A stretch of DNA of 64,000 bases. It comes from Tupaia tana. Its lineage: Eukaryota; Chordata; Mammalia; Scandentia; Tupaiidae. The position numbers and the translations under genes are program-made. The notes below the pieces were generated by a model that ran no database searches, had not been told where the DNA came from, and saw only the letters and a list, made by a program, of their open reading frames with translations. Where the stretch lies: NCBI GenBank assembly GCA_026018925.1, contig JAKSZU010000002.1:87262475-87326474 (forward strand), written 5' to 3'. Of the stretch, positions 21,265 through 33,215 are shown piece after piece. The number at the start of each line of letters is the position of its first letter. Position 1 is the first letter of the stretch.

Positions 21265-21470
21265 ATGTCTTGGGATAATGGTAATGTGCTGCTCATGAGA
21301 TGATCTTACATTGCAACTGTGGTCTGAATCCCATCTGGATGTCCTGGGAAACACTAGACACATGCACAGTGACTAAGATCCGACAGGATGGAGGACTGGA
21401 GGAAAGGCATTGTGAGCCTGTGGAGAGTGCTCACTTCTTTCTCTCTCTTACACACACACACACACAAATG
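21265..21470 (+). mobile_element. Diverged SINE-B-like copy
   Basis: GGTAATGTGCTGCTCATGAG, a GGTCTGAATCCC B-box-like string, GAGCCTGTGGAGAGTGCT and a CT/CA end. Similar order to SINE-B but poorly conserved. Confidence 0.5.
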
Positions 21471-21474
21471 CACA

Positions 21475-23654
21475 TTTGTGTATGCACTCATGCTATATTA
21501 CTAGTAAGGAAAAAGATACTTCATAAAAAATGTTATCATCACTAAGATGTTCAGTTGGAAAAATCGGCTTAGCCATTCATATCTAAAATGAAAACTTTTA
21601 CTTATAACATTTAAGTGCAGTTCATTGCTCCTATGCATTGATAATATTAACATAATATTAATGATAGTTGTAATAGTAATAGTTACAAATGGGCAAGAGA
21701 TAGTGTATTATTTGCATAGAAGATTTCCTTGATTATTTGATCCATCTGTTTCTAGATCTGACATAAATGAAATGCTTATTTTGATTTGGGTTCCCGACAA
21801 TTCTAGGATGGGCATGATCAATACAGGAATCTTTATGCTGTGGACAATTATCTATTCCTATCATAAAATGACTGCACAAGGGAAAAGCCATGTTAAATTG
21901 TAATTTTTACCTTCACATGGTAAATAAGATTGTCATCCAGGAGGAAAAAAAAAGAAGTTCAACAAGGCACATAACAAAAAAACTAAATTTATTGTGACTT
22001 ACCTATTTAAAATACTTAAAGTCATTTTTGTTTTTGTCTCCTAGAATAAGAAGTGCGTGAGTTAGGGAGTCTAGACTGATGATGTGACTCTGAGATGCCC
22101 CAGAGGCCCCAGATCTTTCTAACTTTCCAGTCATCCTTTGATAAGTTTCCTCATGTATATCTCCTCAAGGCTGAAAAATTATAGTTCCAGTAATAGCGCC
22201 ATAGGCATGTTCTGTGCAGGAAGAATGGGAAAAGACAGCTTACTTTTAAAGAGAGCTTTTAGAGAAGTCACATGTAATGACTTCCACCTTATTTCTGTAG
22301 TCACAAGTGCTTCGCTAGCCATGTTTACTCATGACGACAGCAGGAGGTTTTTTGTTTGTTTGTTTTTAATTTGGAAACATTAACGTTACAGATCAAATTA
22401 GCATTCTGATAGTATAGAATAAAGGGAAGTGGATATTTCAGAGACAACAGAGCCATCTGCCATACATTCTCCCTCTGCATTCCATGAAAGGATTTGTTCT
22501 CTGCTTGTCTCATGTTCAAGACATTGTATCTGCATACAGAGCTTTAACCTAGTTAGGCTTTGGATCTTCACAGACCTAGAGAAAAATTCTACCATTTCTA
22601 CAGAATCCTCTGCTTTCTTTGGTATCCATTTTAGTAAAAGAATGGTCATTCAAAATTGTAGAAGAATGAGGCCTCTCTGCATCTAGTGTACACATTATAT
22701 TCCTTCAGATTTGCCTTATCTTGACCAATAAAATATGAACAAGGGTTTTCCTTTTTCCAAAAAATGTAGGGCCTATTACCCCTAACAAAATCTTTTAATA
22801 CTATGTTAAATTGTGTCTATTAAAATTGCTAATTCATTTTAAAAAACTATTCAAACACCAATGATCCCATTTTACATTTTTTTACAGCATATGGGTACTT
22901 TGTAAATGATATCCTGGAATGTTCATCAATGAGGATATTTTAATCTGACATCATTGCTCATTTTGTTTCAGAAATGAATTCACTAAATTTATCAGTCAAT
23001 GTATTGTGAAGAAATTTATTTACTTTAAAAATGATAAATATTTTCCAAAACAGCTAGGAGTACTGAGAAAAATAAAGATGTATTTAGAAACAATGATGAG
23101 TACAGAAATATTGCTACCAAGTGAATGAAGTGATGATAAAAGTGAGGGCCAGCACATCCAGAGTGTGCTTTATTCATTTACTTTGATTTTCTAAAATTTC
23201 CAAAATTATACTTTGATTGATTCTACGTGATGTCAAATCCAGCCAGATTCAAATTTTAAAAGGTTTTGATATTTTTTAGACATAGCTTTCATCCATCTGT
23301 ACCTCCATTTTCTCTACACTGAAAAGAGAAATGTCTGTTTCTTGCCCACTGTGATGAGATTTTTCTTTAAAGTTTAAATTATTTGAGCCAGGTTGATTCC
23401 ATTGCACAAATAACATGCAATGTCACCATAAAAAAAAAAAAATTAGCACCATCAATTTTGATCCCCTATCCTTCTGTTCAAAAACAAAAACATCTTCCCA
23501 ACTGAAACAAGTTTGGAGCTATTGTAATTAATGGAGTTTTAACCTGGAATAGATAAAAAGCAACAACCAAAAGGAAATACAATTAATACTTACTGAGAAT
23601 GCAAGTGATATGCTATGCTCTTTCATGTGTCTCATACAGGTAATGCCATTTTAT
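21475..23654. other. Unique AT-rich sequence
   Basis: No gene recognised. The open frames near 22138-22686 are short, overlap on both strands and show no domain. Confidence 0.5.
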
Positions 23655-23775
23655 GAGCCAGAAAAATCTGCTTTCCAGACCTAGTTCTGTCATTAACGAG
23701 GTTTGAGATGTTAGACAAGCATACATAGATGCTTCACATTTCTTAATTACAAAATGTGAATGTGATACAACTGAT
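23655..23775 (+). mobile_element. MIR fragment
   Basis: TTTCCAGACCTAGTTCTGTC, ATTAACGAGGTTTGAG, TTTCTTAATTACAAAATGTG follow the forward MIR core. Confidence 0.55.
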
Positions 23776-23814
23776 AACTAAATTAAAACATGTAAGGTAA
23801 GTTTATTTATTTAT

Positions 23815-24053
23815 TTTTCAGGGTGTGTGTGCTCACCAGAGAGAGAGAGAGACAGAGACCATGAGAGGGAAAGTGAGAAATCACCCCGTAGGGTGTGGCT
23901 ACCACAATCCCTCCTCCAGTCTCCTCCTAGGATTTTGGGCACACATGTACACATGCCCAGCATGATTTTTAAGCTACTGGGCCCAGGACTTGAACCATGG
24001 TCAGTCATGTGGGAGTACAGCAACATAACCACTATGCCTTTTGCTGGTCCCAA
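23815..24053 (-). mobile_element. SINE-A copy (inner of two)
   Basis: Complete reversed SINE-A from GGGTGTGTGTGCTCACC to TTTTGCTGGTCCC. It abuts a second, 3'-lacking copy that starts AAGTAAGAAATCACC, so it either inserted into that copy or joined it by recombination at the shared GAAATCACCC. Confidence 0.88.
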
Positions 24054-24250
24054 AGTAAGAAATCACCCCCCCCCCCCCCCCCCCCAGCTGAGAGAGCCAC
24101 ACTGAAATCCCTTCTCCATTCTCCTTTTGTGATTTTGGGCATACAAGCTTATGCGCTTGGCAAGTTTCAAGCTGCCGAGTCCAGGACTTGAACCATGGTT
24201 GGCCATGTGGGAGTCCAGTAATATAACGATTATGCTATCTGCTGGTTCCA
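24054..24250 (-). mobile_element. SINE-A copy (outer, 3' part displaced)
   Basis: Reversed SINE-A from AAGAAATCACCC to ATCTGCTGGTTCC. It contains a 20 bp C homopolymer (24066-24085) in place of the normal C6 stem. Confidence 0.88.
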
Positions 24251-24539
24251 GATAAATTTGTTTTCTTCAAAAGAAATGTGGGTATGACTCTGAGTCAAAA
24301 TAATTCTCTTTGCGGTTTATTAGATTTATAAAAATGACCCAAATTCTTTAAAGAGGAAGCTGACTGGGATTTTCAAAGTGAAGTATCACTTTTGGGTGTG
24401 ACATTCAGCTATAGTTAAACTGAACTCCTTAACTGACATATGACATTTAAATGTTAGAACTCTGTGGACTTCTGGACCAGCCTAAAAGGCTTAAGGATCA
24501 GGCTTGAAAAATACAATCTAGAACCATTTCTGTTGTTTG

Positions 24540-24770
24540 TCTAAATAATAATAATGTTTGCCACTTACATAGCATAAACTTTTTGGTAGGTACTGGAATT
24601 TTCCTATATCATTTATAATCTGTAGAACAAACTTCAATAGTGGGTACTAATAATCTTATTAGAGCAAACTAATTTTTATAGATAATAAGTAATTGTTCAT
24701 GGCCAAGTTATTGTTAAGTACCAAAGATAAGATTCAAACCCAGGTCTGCTAGAGTTCAAAGCCAATCCTT
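24540..24770 (-). mobile_element. MIR
   Basis: Well-preserved reversed MIR: ATAATAATAATGTTTGCC, AGGTACTGGAATTTTCC, TAGATAATAAGTAATTG, CATGGCCAAGTTATTG, AGATTCAAACCCAGGTCTGC. Confidence 0.8.
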
Positions 24771-25614
24771 TTTCCTCACATTCAAGCTTAGGGAAGTTCC
24801 TAAGCTTAGAAGGGTGCTGGATCCCTAATGCCTACTCTCTAGGCACCAATTCATTTGGAATTCCCTAGCATTTCCAAAGTGGTAAGGAATTGTTGGAGAG
24901 TTCTGGCAGAATGAAATAAAAGACGAAGAACATAAAGTTGTTTAGAAAAACCACAGAGCTCCCCCAAATGGGAGTTACAGGCAAAGAGTTATGGATGAGT
25001 TAACATTTGATCTGAGCTTGAATAAAGAGTGGCTTTTGACAGATGGAATGAGAGGGAGATGGGAAACACCTGATAGGTTCAGAAAACACGGAAATGTCCT
25101 TACACACAGAAGTGTAGAGAGAGTTGTAGATGACTTGGACAATAATATTCAAGAAAAGGAAGGCAAATTGAGACTTAACTATGTCAATTATGCCCTGAGC
25201 CCTCTGCTTGATTCTCTTTAGGTAATATGTCAAAGCCCTTTGAGTAGGAGTGGAGGGTATCAGGAGTGTATATTTGAAATATTTGACAATGTGCACTTAT
25301 TGTAGTCTTTTAAATAGGGTGTAACCAGATTAGAGATTACTCTGCCAGTCATCTGTTGAATATATTAATCATTCTGGAAGAAAATTATTATATTAAAATA
25401 ATTACATACTATTTATTTATTAATTATATATGAAATATATTTATCAGTTAGGGAAAATTGAATGCAGGAGACTTGTTAATGCTAAACAAACCCTAATTCA
25501 TGGACTCCTATAAATACCTTGCTACACAAATGCTTTCCTCTATCCTTACCTCCCAAAGAGTAGTGTTCATTTTCTCAATTTTTTTCTAGGTACTTAAGGA
25601 CAATAATTTTAATA
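24771..25614. other. Unique sequence, nothing recognised
   Basis: Opposed short open frames near 25000-25296 on both strands, without domains or splice support. Confidence 0.5.
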
Positions 25615-25850
25615 AAAAAATCGTTAATATTTTCTGAACACTTTCTGTACCAGAGCCCATTCTAAATGCCTTGTATTCATTTTATCCCAAGTTAGACACA
25701 AGTTGGTCTTATTCGACAGGAATGGAAACCAAGGCTTAGACAGACAAAGGAACAGGACCAAGACTTCGCACTTGGTGGGGGCTGATGTTGGCGTCTGTAC
25801 TCAGCTGTGAATCCAGAGATCATATTCCCAGCCACTGCAGTGCTAAAGAA
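25615..25850 (-). mobile_element. MIR
   Basis: Reversed MIR: CTGAACACTTTCTGTACCAG, TTCTAAATGCCTTGTATTC, GGAATGGAAACCAAGGCTTAG, CCAAGACTTCGCACTTGG. Confidence 0.75.
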
Positions 25851-26714
25851 CAGGCTGAGTAAAGAAGTGCTTTGCCATTTGGGGAAAAATTTCTTTCTCT
25901 TTTACTAAAATTGAAATATTGGCTTGAGAAGACTGGCTTATAAATCAAATAAAGTATAATGTTAAGAGGATTCCTGATATTATTCAGACTGCTGGAGATA
26001 ACTCTTTAGATAGAGAGACTATAAAATGGGCCTACTAAAAAGAAAAGAATTCAAAATTCTATTTAAAGAGAACCAAGAGAGAAATGCTCTGTAAATAGGA
26101 GGCAGAGCCAAATGCACCAGTGAAGCACATAAAATACCCACTGTGCTTCCAAAACTCAAGATCGAGTTAAAAGAGTTGAGGAAAATTATGGAGGAATCTT
26201 GGTGCTAACAGCTGGGCAGTACTGCAACATGGCAAGATAAGGTGAAAATGCCTTGGGAACACTGAGTCATCCAGCTCCCAGGAGCAGCTATTCTGAGCTT
26301 AATGATAAGGTTTAATCATTGAACTCAATTTGCTGTTAAGGTGAGAGCTGAGAATAATTGCAACTGGTTCTCAAGTTTCAATGCTAAATATGTAGTCTCT
26401 TAAGTGACATTATCCACAGTGTCTGTGGCTACATAAATACCTGCAGAGGCCAAACTGTCCCCTTGGTAGTTCCCATATCTGGGAAAGATCATAAGGTGGC
26501 CTCATGAGGTGTTGGCATTTGGGTGAGTTGAACCATTGGCCCAGTTTCTGTATCTATGATACTGAGAACCAGTTTCTCATTAGGATAAATCTCAGCAAAA
26601 TTTATTCATGTTACTCAAATGTATGGGAAGTTGATTTATAAACCAGAATTCAGTTATTAGCTTTAGAGCCTCAAATTATTTTTGGAATGATTCAGAATAT
26701 AAATAATGGGTGAC
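25851..26714. other. Unique sequence, nothing recognised
   Basis: No gene or repeat recognised. Confidence 0.5.
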
Positions 26715-26890
26715 TGGGTGGCAATGTGGAGAGAACATATGGTCTAGATTTAGACAAAACTGTTTCTGAGAATTTCATTTCACTGGATGACCTTGAGCAA
26801 CTTTTTTTAAACAGCTTTAAGTTGCAGTTTTCTCTGAGAAATAGAGATGATAAAATATTTTAAGGTTAGTATGACTCTGAAGTACTTAAC
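26715..26890 (+). mobile_element. MIR
   Basis: Forward MIR: GTGGAGAGAACATATGGTCT, GGATGACCTTGAGCAACTTT, GTTGCAGTTTTCTCTGAGAA, TAGAGATGATAAAAT. Confidence 0.72.
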
Positions 26891-28533
26891 TCAAGGGCAA
26901 GGGGCACTGGTGGGGAAAAAAAGAAAAAAAAACACAGGATACCAAAGCTGACTCAAGCAGTTACAATTGACCTATCTAATATGGAGGGTTCCGGAGAAGT
27001 GGCTTCCAGGCATAGATCAGGGTAGGAGCATTACTAGCATACTCAGTCTGGTGATTGGACCATGGCAGTATCAGAAGGATACTCCATTGTAGAAAATCCT
27101 AGAATGGAGTTTTCTTCACCTCGCCATGCGAGACTTTCGGGGCATTAAATTATGACTCTGATCAAATGGCACTGGGTTCAGGACCTGGTTTTTGTGGTAG
27201 ATAATGAGTGGTAACAAGGAACAGGTCATTTCAGATGGAATTCTGGGCACTTAGCCATGCCTTATTAGCAGAGGAGAGTCCCTGATGCTTCTGATCCAAG
27301 CCCTCACATTCAATTCCAATTTCTGCTAGCTGATAGAAATGAAGTTATTTTCATTTGTGCTCTTCAGTATAGCTATCTTTGGGCAGCTGTCAAAAATTGA
27401 GGAAGAGAGGCAAGGTAGGGTCTATCAGCATCAAAGCAAGAGACACTGAACAACAGTGAGGCTCTAGAAGACTTGAGGAAAGTACCTCAACCTCACAAAG
27501 ACTGTCTTCCTAGTATCAGTGAGGTTTCTGTTGAAGACACATGTATCTTGAGATCCAAATAGCATTGGTTCAGCTCCCTCTCCCAATTTCTCAGTCTATG
27601 GAAGACATACCCCATTATGCCACTGAATTGTTTTTCTCCACTGTCAAAAAAATCTTCCTCTCTCCTTTTTCCCCTCCCCTCAACTTCCTTCCTTCCTACT
27701 CCTTTCTTTCCTTTCTCTTTTCTCTTTCTATTTTTCCTCATTTCTTCTCTTCACCTTGGCAAACTCTGGTATGCACTAGGGTGGCCAAGGTATGAAATTT
27801 AGCCTCCTCTTCAAATTTAATGTCCATTCATTCACACAAACACACTCTCAAAGGGATCATGAACCTAGTAGACTTTACTAATGATATTTGCAAATGAGTG
27901 TGAAAAAAAGGTCACATAGTAACATTGGGGGAAATAAATGTAATGGATATTAGGGCAACACATCCCTGGAGACTTCATTGCTTCTCTCTTCCACCTTCTT
28001 TCTCACTCTGTACTACTTAACTTTCTCATTTCCTTTTGGGCATAATTCCACAGACTACTCTCTTTTCTTAGGCAAATCAATTATAATGTCCTGTGCTGAT
28101 ATTCATACCTTGCTCTCTGCTAGTGTCTCATCTTTCTTATGGGAACATAGGTTTTTGAAGGATCATTTCCTCCCTAAGAGAATTTCTTATCCAATCAATC
28201 AAAATACTAAGACAAATTTGACTTTATATATTGGTGATCAGAATACTGATACTAAATAATTCAGAATCCTTCTTGAATGATGCTATAAACACTTACTAGT
28301 ATTCACTTAGTTAACTTCTATCTTTTTATCATTCTATCAAAAGGCCTATTAGTCCAGTGTTACCTAATGACATTCAAGTTTCAAACAATTAAGTTCCGAT
28401 TTATCATCTTTGAATTTTAAATGAATTTAAAAGTCTTATGACTTACGAGTCTTATCATATGAATTTTAGAAGATACTCTATTATCATCAGAAATACTTTC
28501 TATAAAATATCTAATAAGATAGGATTCGTTCTG
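26891..28533. other. Unique sequence with a pyrimidine tract
   Basis: Polypyrimidine stretch at about 27645-27760, which accounts for the open frames there. No gene recognised. Confidence 0.5.
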
Positions 28534-28806
28534 GGTTGGCTCTATAGCCTAATGGTTAAGGGAATCAGATTCCACATGACTGACCATGCAGTTTGAATCA
28601 TGGCACCAGTGGATTGAAAAGCACTCCTGGCACATGTGCATACATAAGCAGATTCCTGACAGAATGGAGAAATGTAGGAAGAGGGATTTCAGGTTGACCA
28701 TACCATATTAGGGATACTTTCTCTCTCTCTTTCTCTTTATGTCTCTTTGTCTCTTTCTGGCATGCACATGTGCCTCCTGGCAATTAGAAAAACAAAAACA
28801 AAAAAA
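28534..28806 (+). mobile_element. SINE-A copy (older)
   Basis: GGTTGGCTCTATAGCCTAAT (A box TAGCCTAATGG), B-box relic GTTTGAATCATGG, CT-rich part, CCTCCTGGCAATTAG and an AAAAAC tail. Confidence 0.82.
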
Positions 28807-29700
28807 GATACTTTCTAGTAAAAATTTCGCAGGAGACCAACAACCATTATATCTTGTACTTTGTTAGATCCAGTTTCTGAAGATGACTCTAAACATATTC
28901 TTTGATTTTTAGAGTGATCTTTAGATAATATTGGCAATACCCTGTATTCTGGTTTCCAAGTTTCCAAGAAATGTCTGGCCAAGTTTATTGTCACTGCCAA
29001 TCTTAATAAAAGCACAATTAACAGGGATTTAGGTATATCACTTCTGATTTTGTTATGCAGAACACAGTGACTAGCTTAACCAAAATTTCTGGTTGAACTC
29101 TGCCAGAATCATTCTCTTACTAAGAGGCACGAAAGTTCACCCCATCCGGGTGGTGGCCAAGTATATTTTTTTAGAGTAAAAGTTGCCTAATTTGGCCATA
29201 TCAAGAACAAAATTATTTTAAAACTGAATTAATATCTATATATTATACCCTAGGAAAAAGAACATAAAGATGAAGTAAAATAGCCAGGGTCCAAAAATAA
29301 AATATAATATATTGGATAACTCATATAAGCTTAATCATAAAACTAAAATTTTGTGGAAGCTTTGTAGAAGAACTTTTTTGAAGAGTTTTGAATTTTTGGA
29401 AAGGTCATTTTGGGCATTTCAAATATTTCAAGTAACCTGACTATGGTTTTACATTAGTATTCCTGGAGCTGAGAGACTTGTGTGGAACATGTCAACATAA
29501 CATCACAATGAGGAAGATGAATACAAAGCTAAAAACCAAAAACTGTTCAAGCATATGGATGACGCATGAAACCCCTTCATTCAGTGTTCCAACAATTTTG
29601 CTAAGGCAAAAACAATCCTCTCTAATTGTCACTCAAGTTTGAATGACTGAATCATTGGCCAAAAATATTGTGGTTCTATTTGTTTTAAGACCCGTCCCAG
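28807..29700. other. Unique AT-rich sequence
   Basis: Nothing recognised. Confidence 0.5.
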
Positions 29701-29706
29701 CACAAC

Positions 29707-29832
<126 letters not shown>

Positions 29833-29839
29833 AAAGATA

Positions 29840-30470
29840 ATTACTTGGTTATACATTCATTATTCCACTGGTGTCCCAACATGCTTGATCATGTGTTCCT
29901 TCCCCACTTCACTTTCTAAAACAATAGAGAAATATCAACAGTAACAAAACAAAATACATGGCTTAATTTAAACAGTAGTTTCCACGTATAAAATAGTCCC
30001 ACAAATGGTGGGACTCCTGTTGGGGTGCATTTGGGAGATCCTTTAGGGGAGAAATAAGAAAGACAGGACCTGACTGTGAACAGGACCAGATAGTGAACTG
30101 ACTGAGATCTGACTAGGACAATGAAGCTGCTCACTTCCTTCTTTCCTCTTGGGAAGGCATCAGGAGATCAAGTCTATGAGCACGTGGCGACATGAGATCC
30201 CTGCTCAGGTGTTCCAACCCTAGGAGCTAAGGTATGTTATGGCTCCCACTACTTTGGGGAAAAGTTCTTTACATGATCAGGTAAAGTCTACCTGGTTGTT
30301 AATAAGAAAAGATGGTACAAGTTGAGGCACAGAGCTGTGAGAAGAGTTCTGTTAAAGATAGGTGGGAAGAAGAAAGGCACAAGGACCTTAGCCCAAGGGT
30401 CTGTTCTCTTATCCTAGAGAGCTGGAAAGACAAAGAAAATAGAAAATCCAGGATATTAGTTTTTTTTTGG
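29840..30470. other. Unique sequence
   Basis: No gene or repeat recognised. A G-run at 30469-30478 borders the next SINE. Confidence 0.5.
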
Positions 30471-30484
30471 GGGGGGGGCAGGAG

Positions 30485-30660
30485 GGGAATTTTGCTTTAA
30501 GGTGCATGTGCTCACCAGAGAAAGTCAGGAAGTGCTCAGGATTTTGAACATGAACACACACATGCCCAGGGTGAGTTTCAAGTCATTGGGTCTGGGACTG
30601 GAAACACAGTTAGCCATGTGAGAGTCTAGTGCCCTAAACACTACACCACATGCTGGCCCT
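30485..30660 (-). mobile_element. SINE-A copy with internal deletion
   Basis: TTTTGCTTTAAGGTGCATGT, then a jump to CTCAGGATTTTGAACATGA, with GGGACTGGAAACACAGTTAG and CACATGCTGGCCC. The hairpin part is missing. Confidence 0.82.
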
Positions 30661-30973
30661 CTAGAAAATTCAGGGTCTTGTTAAAGGACCACTGAGGTTG
30701 ATTCTGTCTATGAACTTGGAGTATATGGGAAGATCTAGTTTAATACCAATAGGATAAAATTCTTTCCATAATCTCCAAAAGTAGCTCTGCTAGAACTATG
30801 TTGCCCATTTTGAGGGCTGCCTATCATGTCAAGGGCCTACATTTCCATGATCGAGAACCTGAATGTTGTTTCAGGTCAGGGTTATAGCTACAATAGAACT
30901 ACTTTTTAATACAGCTATTAGGTAATGTCTTGCAAATTAAATTGCATACCTACTCATAAAAATTAAATTGTAG

Positions 30974-31246
30974 GGAACCAGCAGTTAGCGTAATGGCTAT
31001 GTCGCTGGACTCCCACGTAGCCGACCGCGGTTCGCGTCTTGGACCCGGTGGCTTACAACTCACGCCGGGCACGTGTGCGTGCGTGCCCAAGATCCCGAGA
31101 GGAGAAGGGAGGAGAAGGGATTGCGGCGTGACCATCCCCCCTGGGGGGTGATTTCTCGCTTTCTGTCTCTATGTCTCTCTCTGTCTGTCTGGCGAGCGCA
31201 CGCGCCCTATAGCGAAAAACCTCTCCCAAAAAAAAAAAAAAAAAAT
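30974..31246 (+). mobile_element. SINE-A copy (youngest-looking)
   Basis: Starts GGAACCAGCAGTTAGCGTAA, with B box GGTTCGCGTC, dense CpGs (GCCGGGCACGTGTGCGTGCG), the full C6/G6 hairpin, GGCGAGCGCACGCGCCC and an A tail. AAAATTAAATTGTAG flanks it (left copy ends 30973, right copy ends 31256). CpG retention suggests a recent insertion. Confidence 0.97.
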
Positions 31247-31331
31247 TAAATTGTAGAAAAAGTGAAATATGTTCATTAGTTGGATTACCATAACATCTTT
31301 ACATTGGATTTCTGTTCTTACTCCTTTTGAC

Positions 31332-31334
<3 letters not shown>

Positions 31335-31366
<32 letters not shown>
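31335..31366. repeat. A32 homopolymer
   Basis: Thirty-two A residues with no recognised element directly upstream. It could be the tail of an unrecognised retrocopy. Confidence 0.9.
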
Positions 31367-31367
<1 letters not shown>

Positions 31368-31384
31368 ACTAAGAACATATCTTA

Positions 31385-31570
31385 TTTACCAATTGCTTAC
31401 TGTGTGCAAGAAATTGTTCTAATGTTATGAGGGAAATCAAGATAAGTGAGACATAGATCTATTCTCAACCAACAGAAAGGGAGACAAGACAGGCATGAAC
31501 AGCTCCAGTATAAATGAAGCTTCAGTAAGGGTTATTAGAAAAAGGGCACACATGAAATCTTAATGGGAGC
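31385..31570 (-). mobile_element. L2 fragment
   Basis: Reversed L2: ACCAATTGCTTACTGTGTGC, AAGAAATTGTTCTAATG, AGATAAGTGAGACATAGA and AGACAAGACAGGCATGAAC. Confidence 0.65.
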
Positions 31571-31930
31571 CTTAGACCAGGATGGTAGGTTCTGAAATTA
31601 AGCTTGAATGAACTGAATCTCCTCAAGACACAGTAAAATGAAACTTAAGTTAATCCAATCAGAAATTGCTAAACTAACTCTAACTAAAGGTTTCCCAATT
31701 TAGCCAACCAAAAATATTTTCTTGGTCTTGCTTCTGATAACATATTGTAAAGATTTTTCCCTCCGGCTCCTTAGTGGAACCTAACTATTAATACATGCAG
31801 ACTGGCACTGCCCAATTTGTAAATCAATATCTGCTTAAGTAAACTCTAAAATTTTAATATGTCCTAAGTTTAACTTTTAGCAGAACCAAGAAAAAGATGA
31901 CTTCTGATGACTTTTCAAGATGATGTCTAC
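31571..31930. other. Unique sequence
   Basis: Nothing recognised. Confidence 0.5.
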
Positions 31931-32165
31931 TTTTATTTCATTTATTTTTTATTTTTTTGTTTATTTTATTTTATTTTTTAATTTTTTAAATTTTATTTTC
32001 TTTTATACATTTAACATGTGAATATTTCTCCCTAATCCAGTTGATAAAACTATAAAATATCTTCGCCAGATAATACCACATTTCTTTGTCGCATTAATGC
32101 TTTGCCTCTCTATTTTTCTTCTAAATGTCCTTCCTCAGACCCTACTCTTTCACACACACTATATC
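31931..32165 (-). mobile_element. L1 3'UTR fragment
   Basis: T/AT-rich tail, then TTTATACATTTAACATGTGA, TCGCATTAATGCTTTGCCTC and CTCTATTTTTCTTC, parallel to the 3'UTR of the intact L1 near 54305-54395. 5'-truncated. Confidence 0.65.
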
Positions 32166-32481
32166 TGGTATTGCACCCAAAGGCAAAATGCAAAATTGCC
32201 AAGAAAAGAACAACAGCTCAACAGGCTCTGAACCAAGGCCATAGTCAAGCATTATGTCAATATCAATTTCTTGTGACCACACGACGTAAGCCTAGACATA
32301 TACATGCATGCACACATACATATATATACACACACACACACACACATACATAGACACATTCCACTGATATAAACAAGAGAGCTATTTTCTTTTTCTAATT
32401 ACAAATTAATATATTGAGGCTCTGGGGACAGGGCTGTAGGAGAACGTGTCAAAGCTTCTGAGTGAAGTGAGATTCTACTAG

Positions 32482-32829
32482 AGAGGAAATGACTGTTTCT
32501 TCAACATCTTTCTCAGTGGGGGATCAGTGGAAATTCTGTCACTGGATCTAGGTTCAGTGTCTCAGACCTTGTCCCACCATAGAAAGTGCTTCTCACCTAC
32601 CCCAAAGGAGCTGGAAGAGAGGTTAGAAGATGGCGTGCTTTTCAGAGATTCCTCTGTGATTCTGTTTTCAGCTATCATGATGGTGGCATCCACACTCAAA
32701 CAGGTGAAACATGATCAGGAAGCTGCTCAGATGGAAAAACTACCTGGTTTGATAGAAGAGCTGGAGGTCGATGAGTGGCAGTTTAAACCCATCAGGCGGC
32801 TGCTGGGGTTCACTCCCTCTTCAGGGTGA
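32482..32829 (+). CDS. Candidate host coding exon or retrocopy fragment, unidentified
   Basis: I do not recognise the protein. The frame is open from 32482 to the TGA at 32827-32829. There is no ATG near the start; the first plausible start codon is GTG at 32527. A pyrimidine-rich stretch ending TTTCTCAG at 32509-32516 would make a good splice acceptor, giving a terminal exon of about 313 bp from 32517. The peptide looks like real protein: charged and helical, with [34 protein letters not shown] and a C-terminus [19 protein letters not shown]. No signal peptide or membrane segment is evident. A SINE-A-short lies 61 bp downstream. It may be a 3' coding exon of a larger gene, or part of a processed pseudogene, and could also be chance. 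Confidence 0.4.
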   Translation, partial: RGNDCFFNIFLSGGSVEILSLDLGSVSQTLSHHRKCFSPTPKELEERLEDGVLFRDSSVILFSAIMMVASTLKQVKHDQEAAQMEKLPGLIEELEVDEWQFKPIRRLLGFTPSSG

Positions 32830-32889
32830 TGTTGCCTGGATGGTCACCTCTGGTACTCAGCAAGCACAGAGTCAACAAGGGACTTTCTT

Positions 32890-33096
32890 TCTTTCTTTTT
32901 TTCTTTTAAATAATAATTATTTATTTTATTTTATTTATTCATTCACTTATCTTTTTAATTTGACCAGAGAGAGACAGGTTGAGAGTGAGAGAGAGAGAAA
33001 GTGAGAAAGCAAGCCACCAGATTCAGGACTCGAACCCTGGTTGGCCATGTAGGAGTGTCCAGCACCTTAACCACCACGCCACCTGCTGGTCCCAAG
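32890..33096 (-). mobile_element. SINE-A-short copy
   Basis: Flanked by CAAGGGACTTTCTT at 32876-32889 and 33097-33110, perfect over 14 bp. AT-rich tail, TTTGACCAGAGAGAGAC, AAGCAAGCCACC, CACCTGCTGGTCCC. Confidence 0.95.
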
Positions 33097-33215
33097 CAAG
33101 GGACTTTCTTACACTTACACAGCCATCCAGAGATTGACAGCTACATCAGTGAATTGGTCATTCATATCTGCACTTGGTTTCTCTGAATCTAGCCACAGGC
33201 ACCAAATACTTTTTT

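Noticed and set aside
27541-27802. Frames at 27541-27802
   Set aside because: Produced by a polypyrimidine tract (Phe, Leu, Ser, Pro runs).
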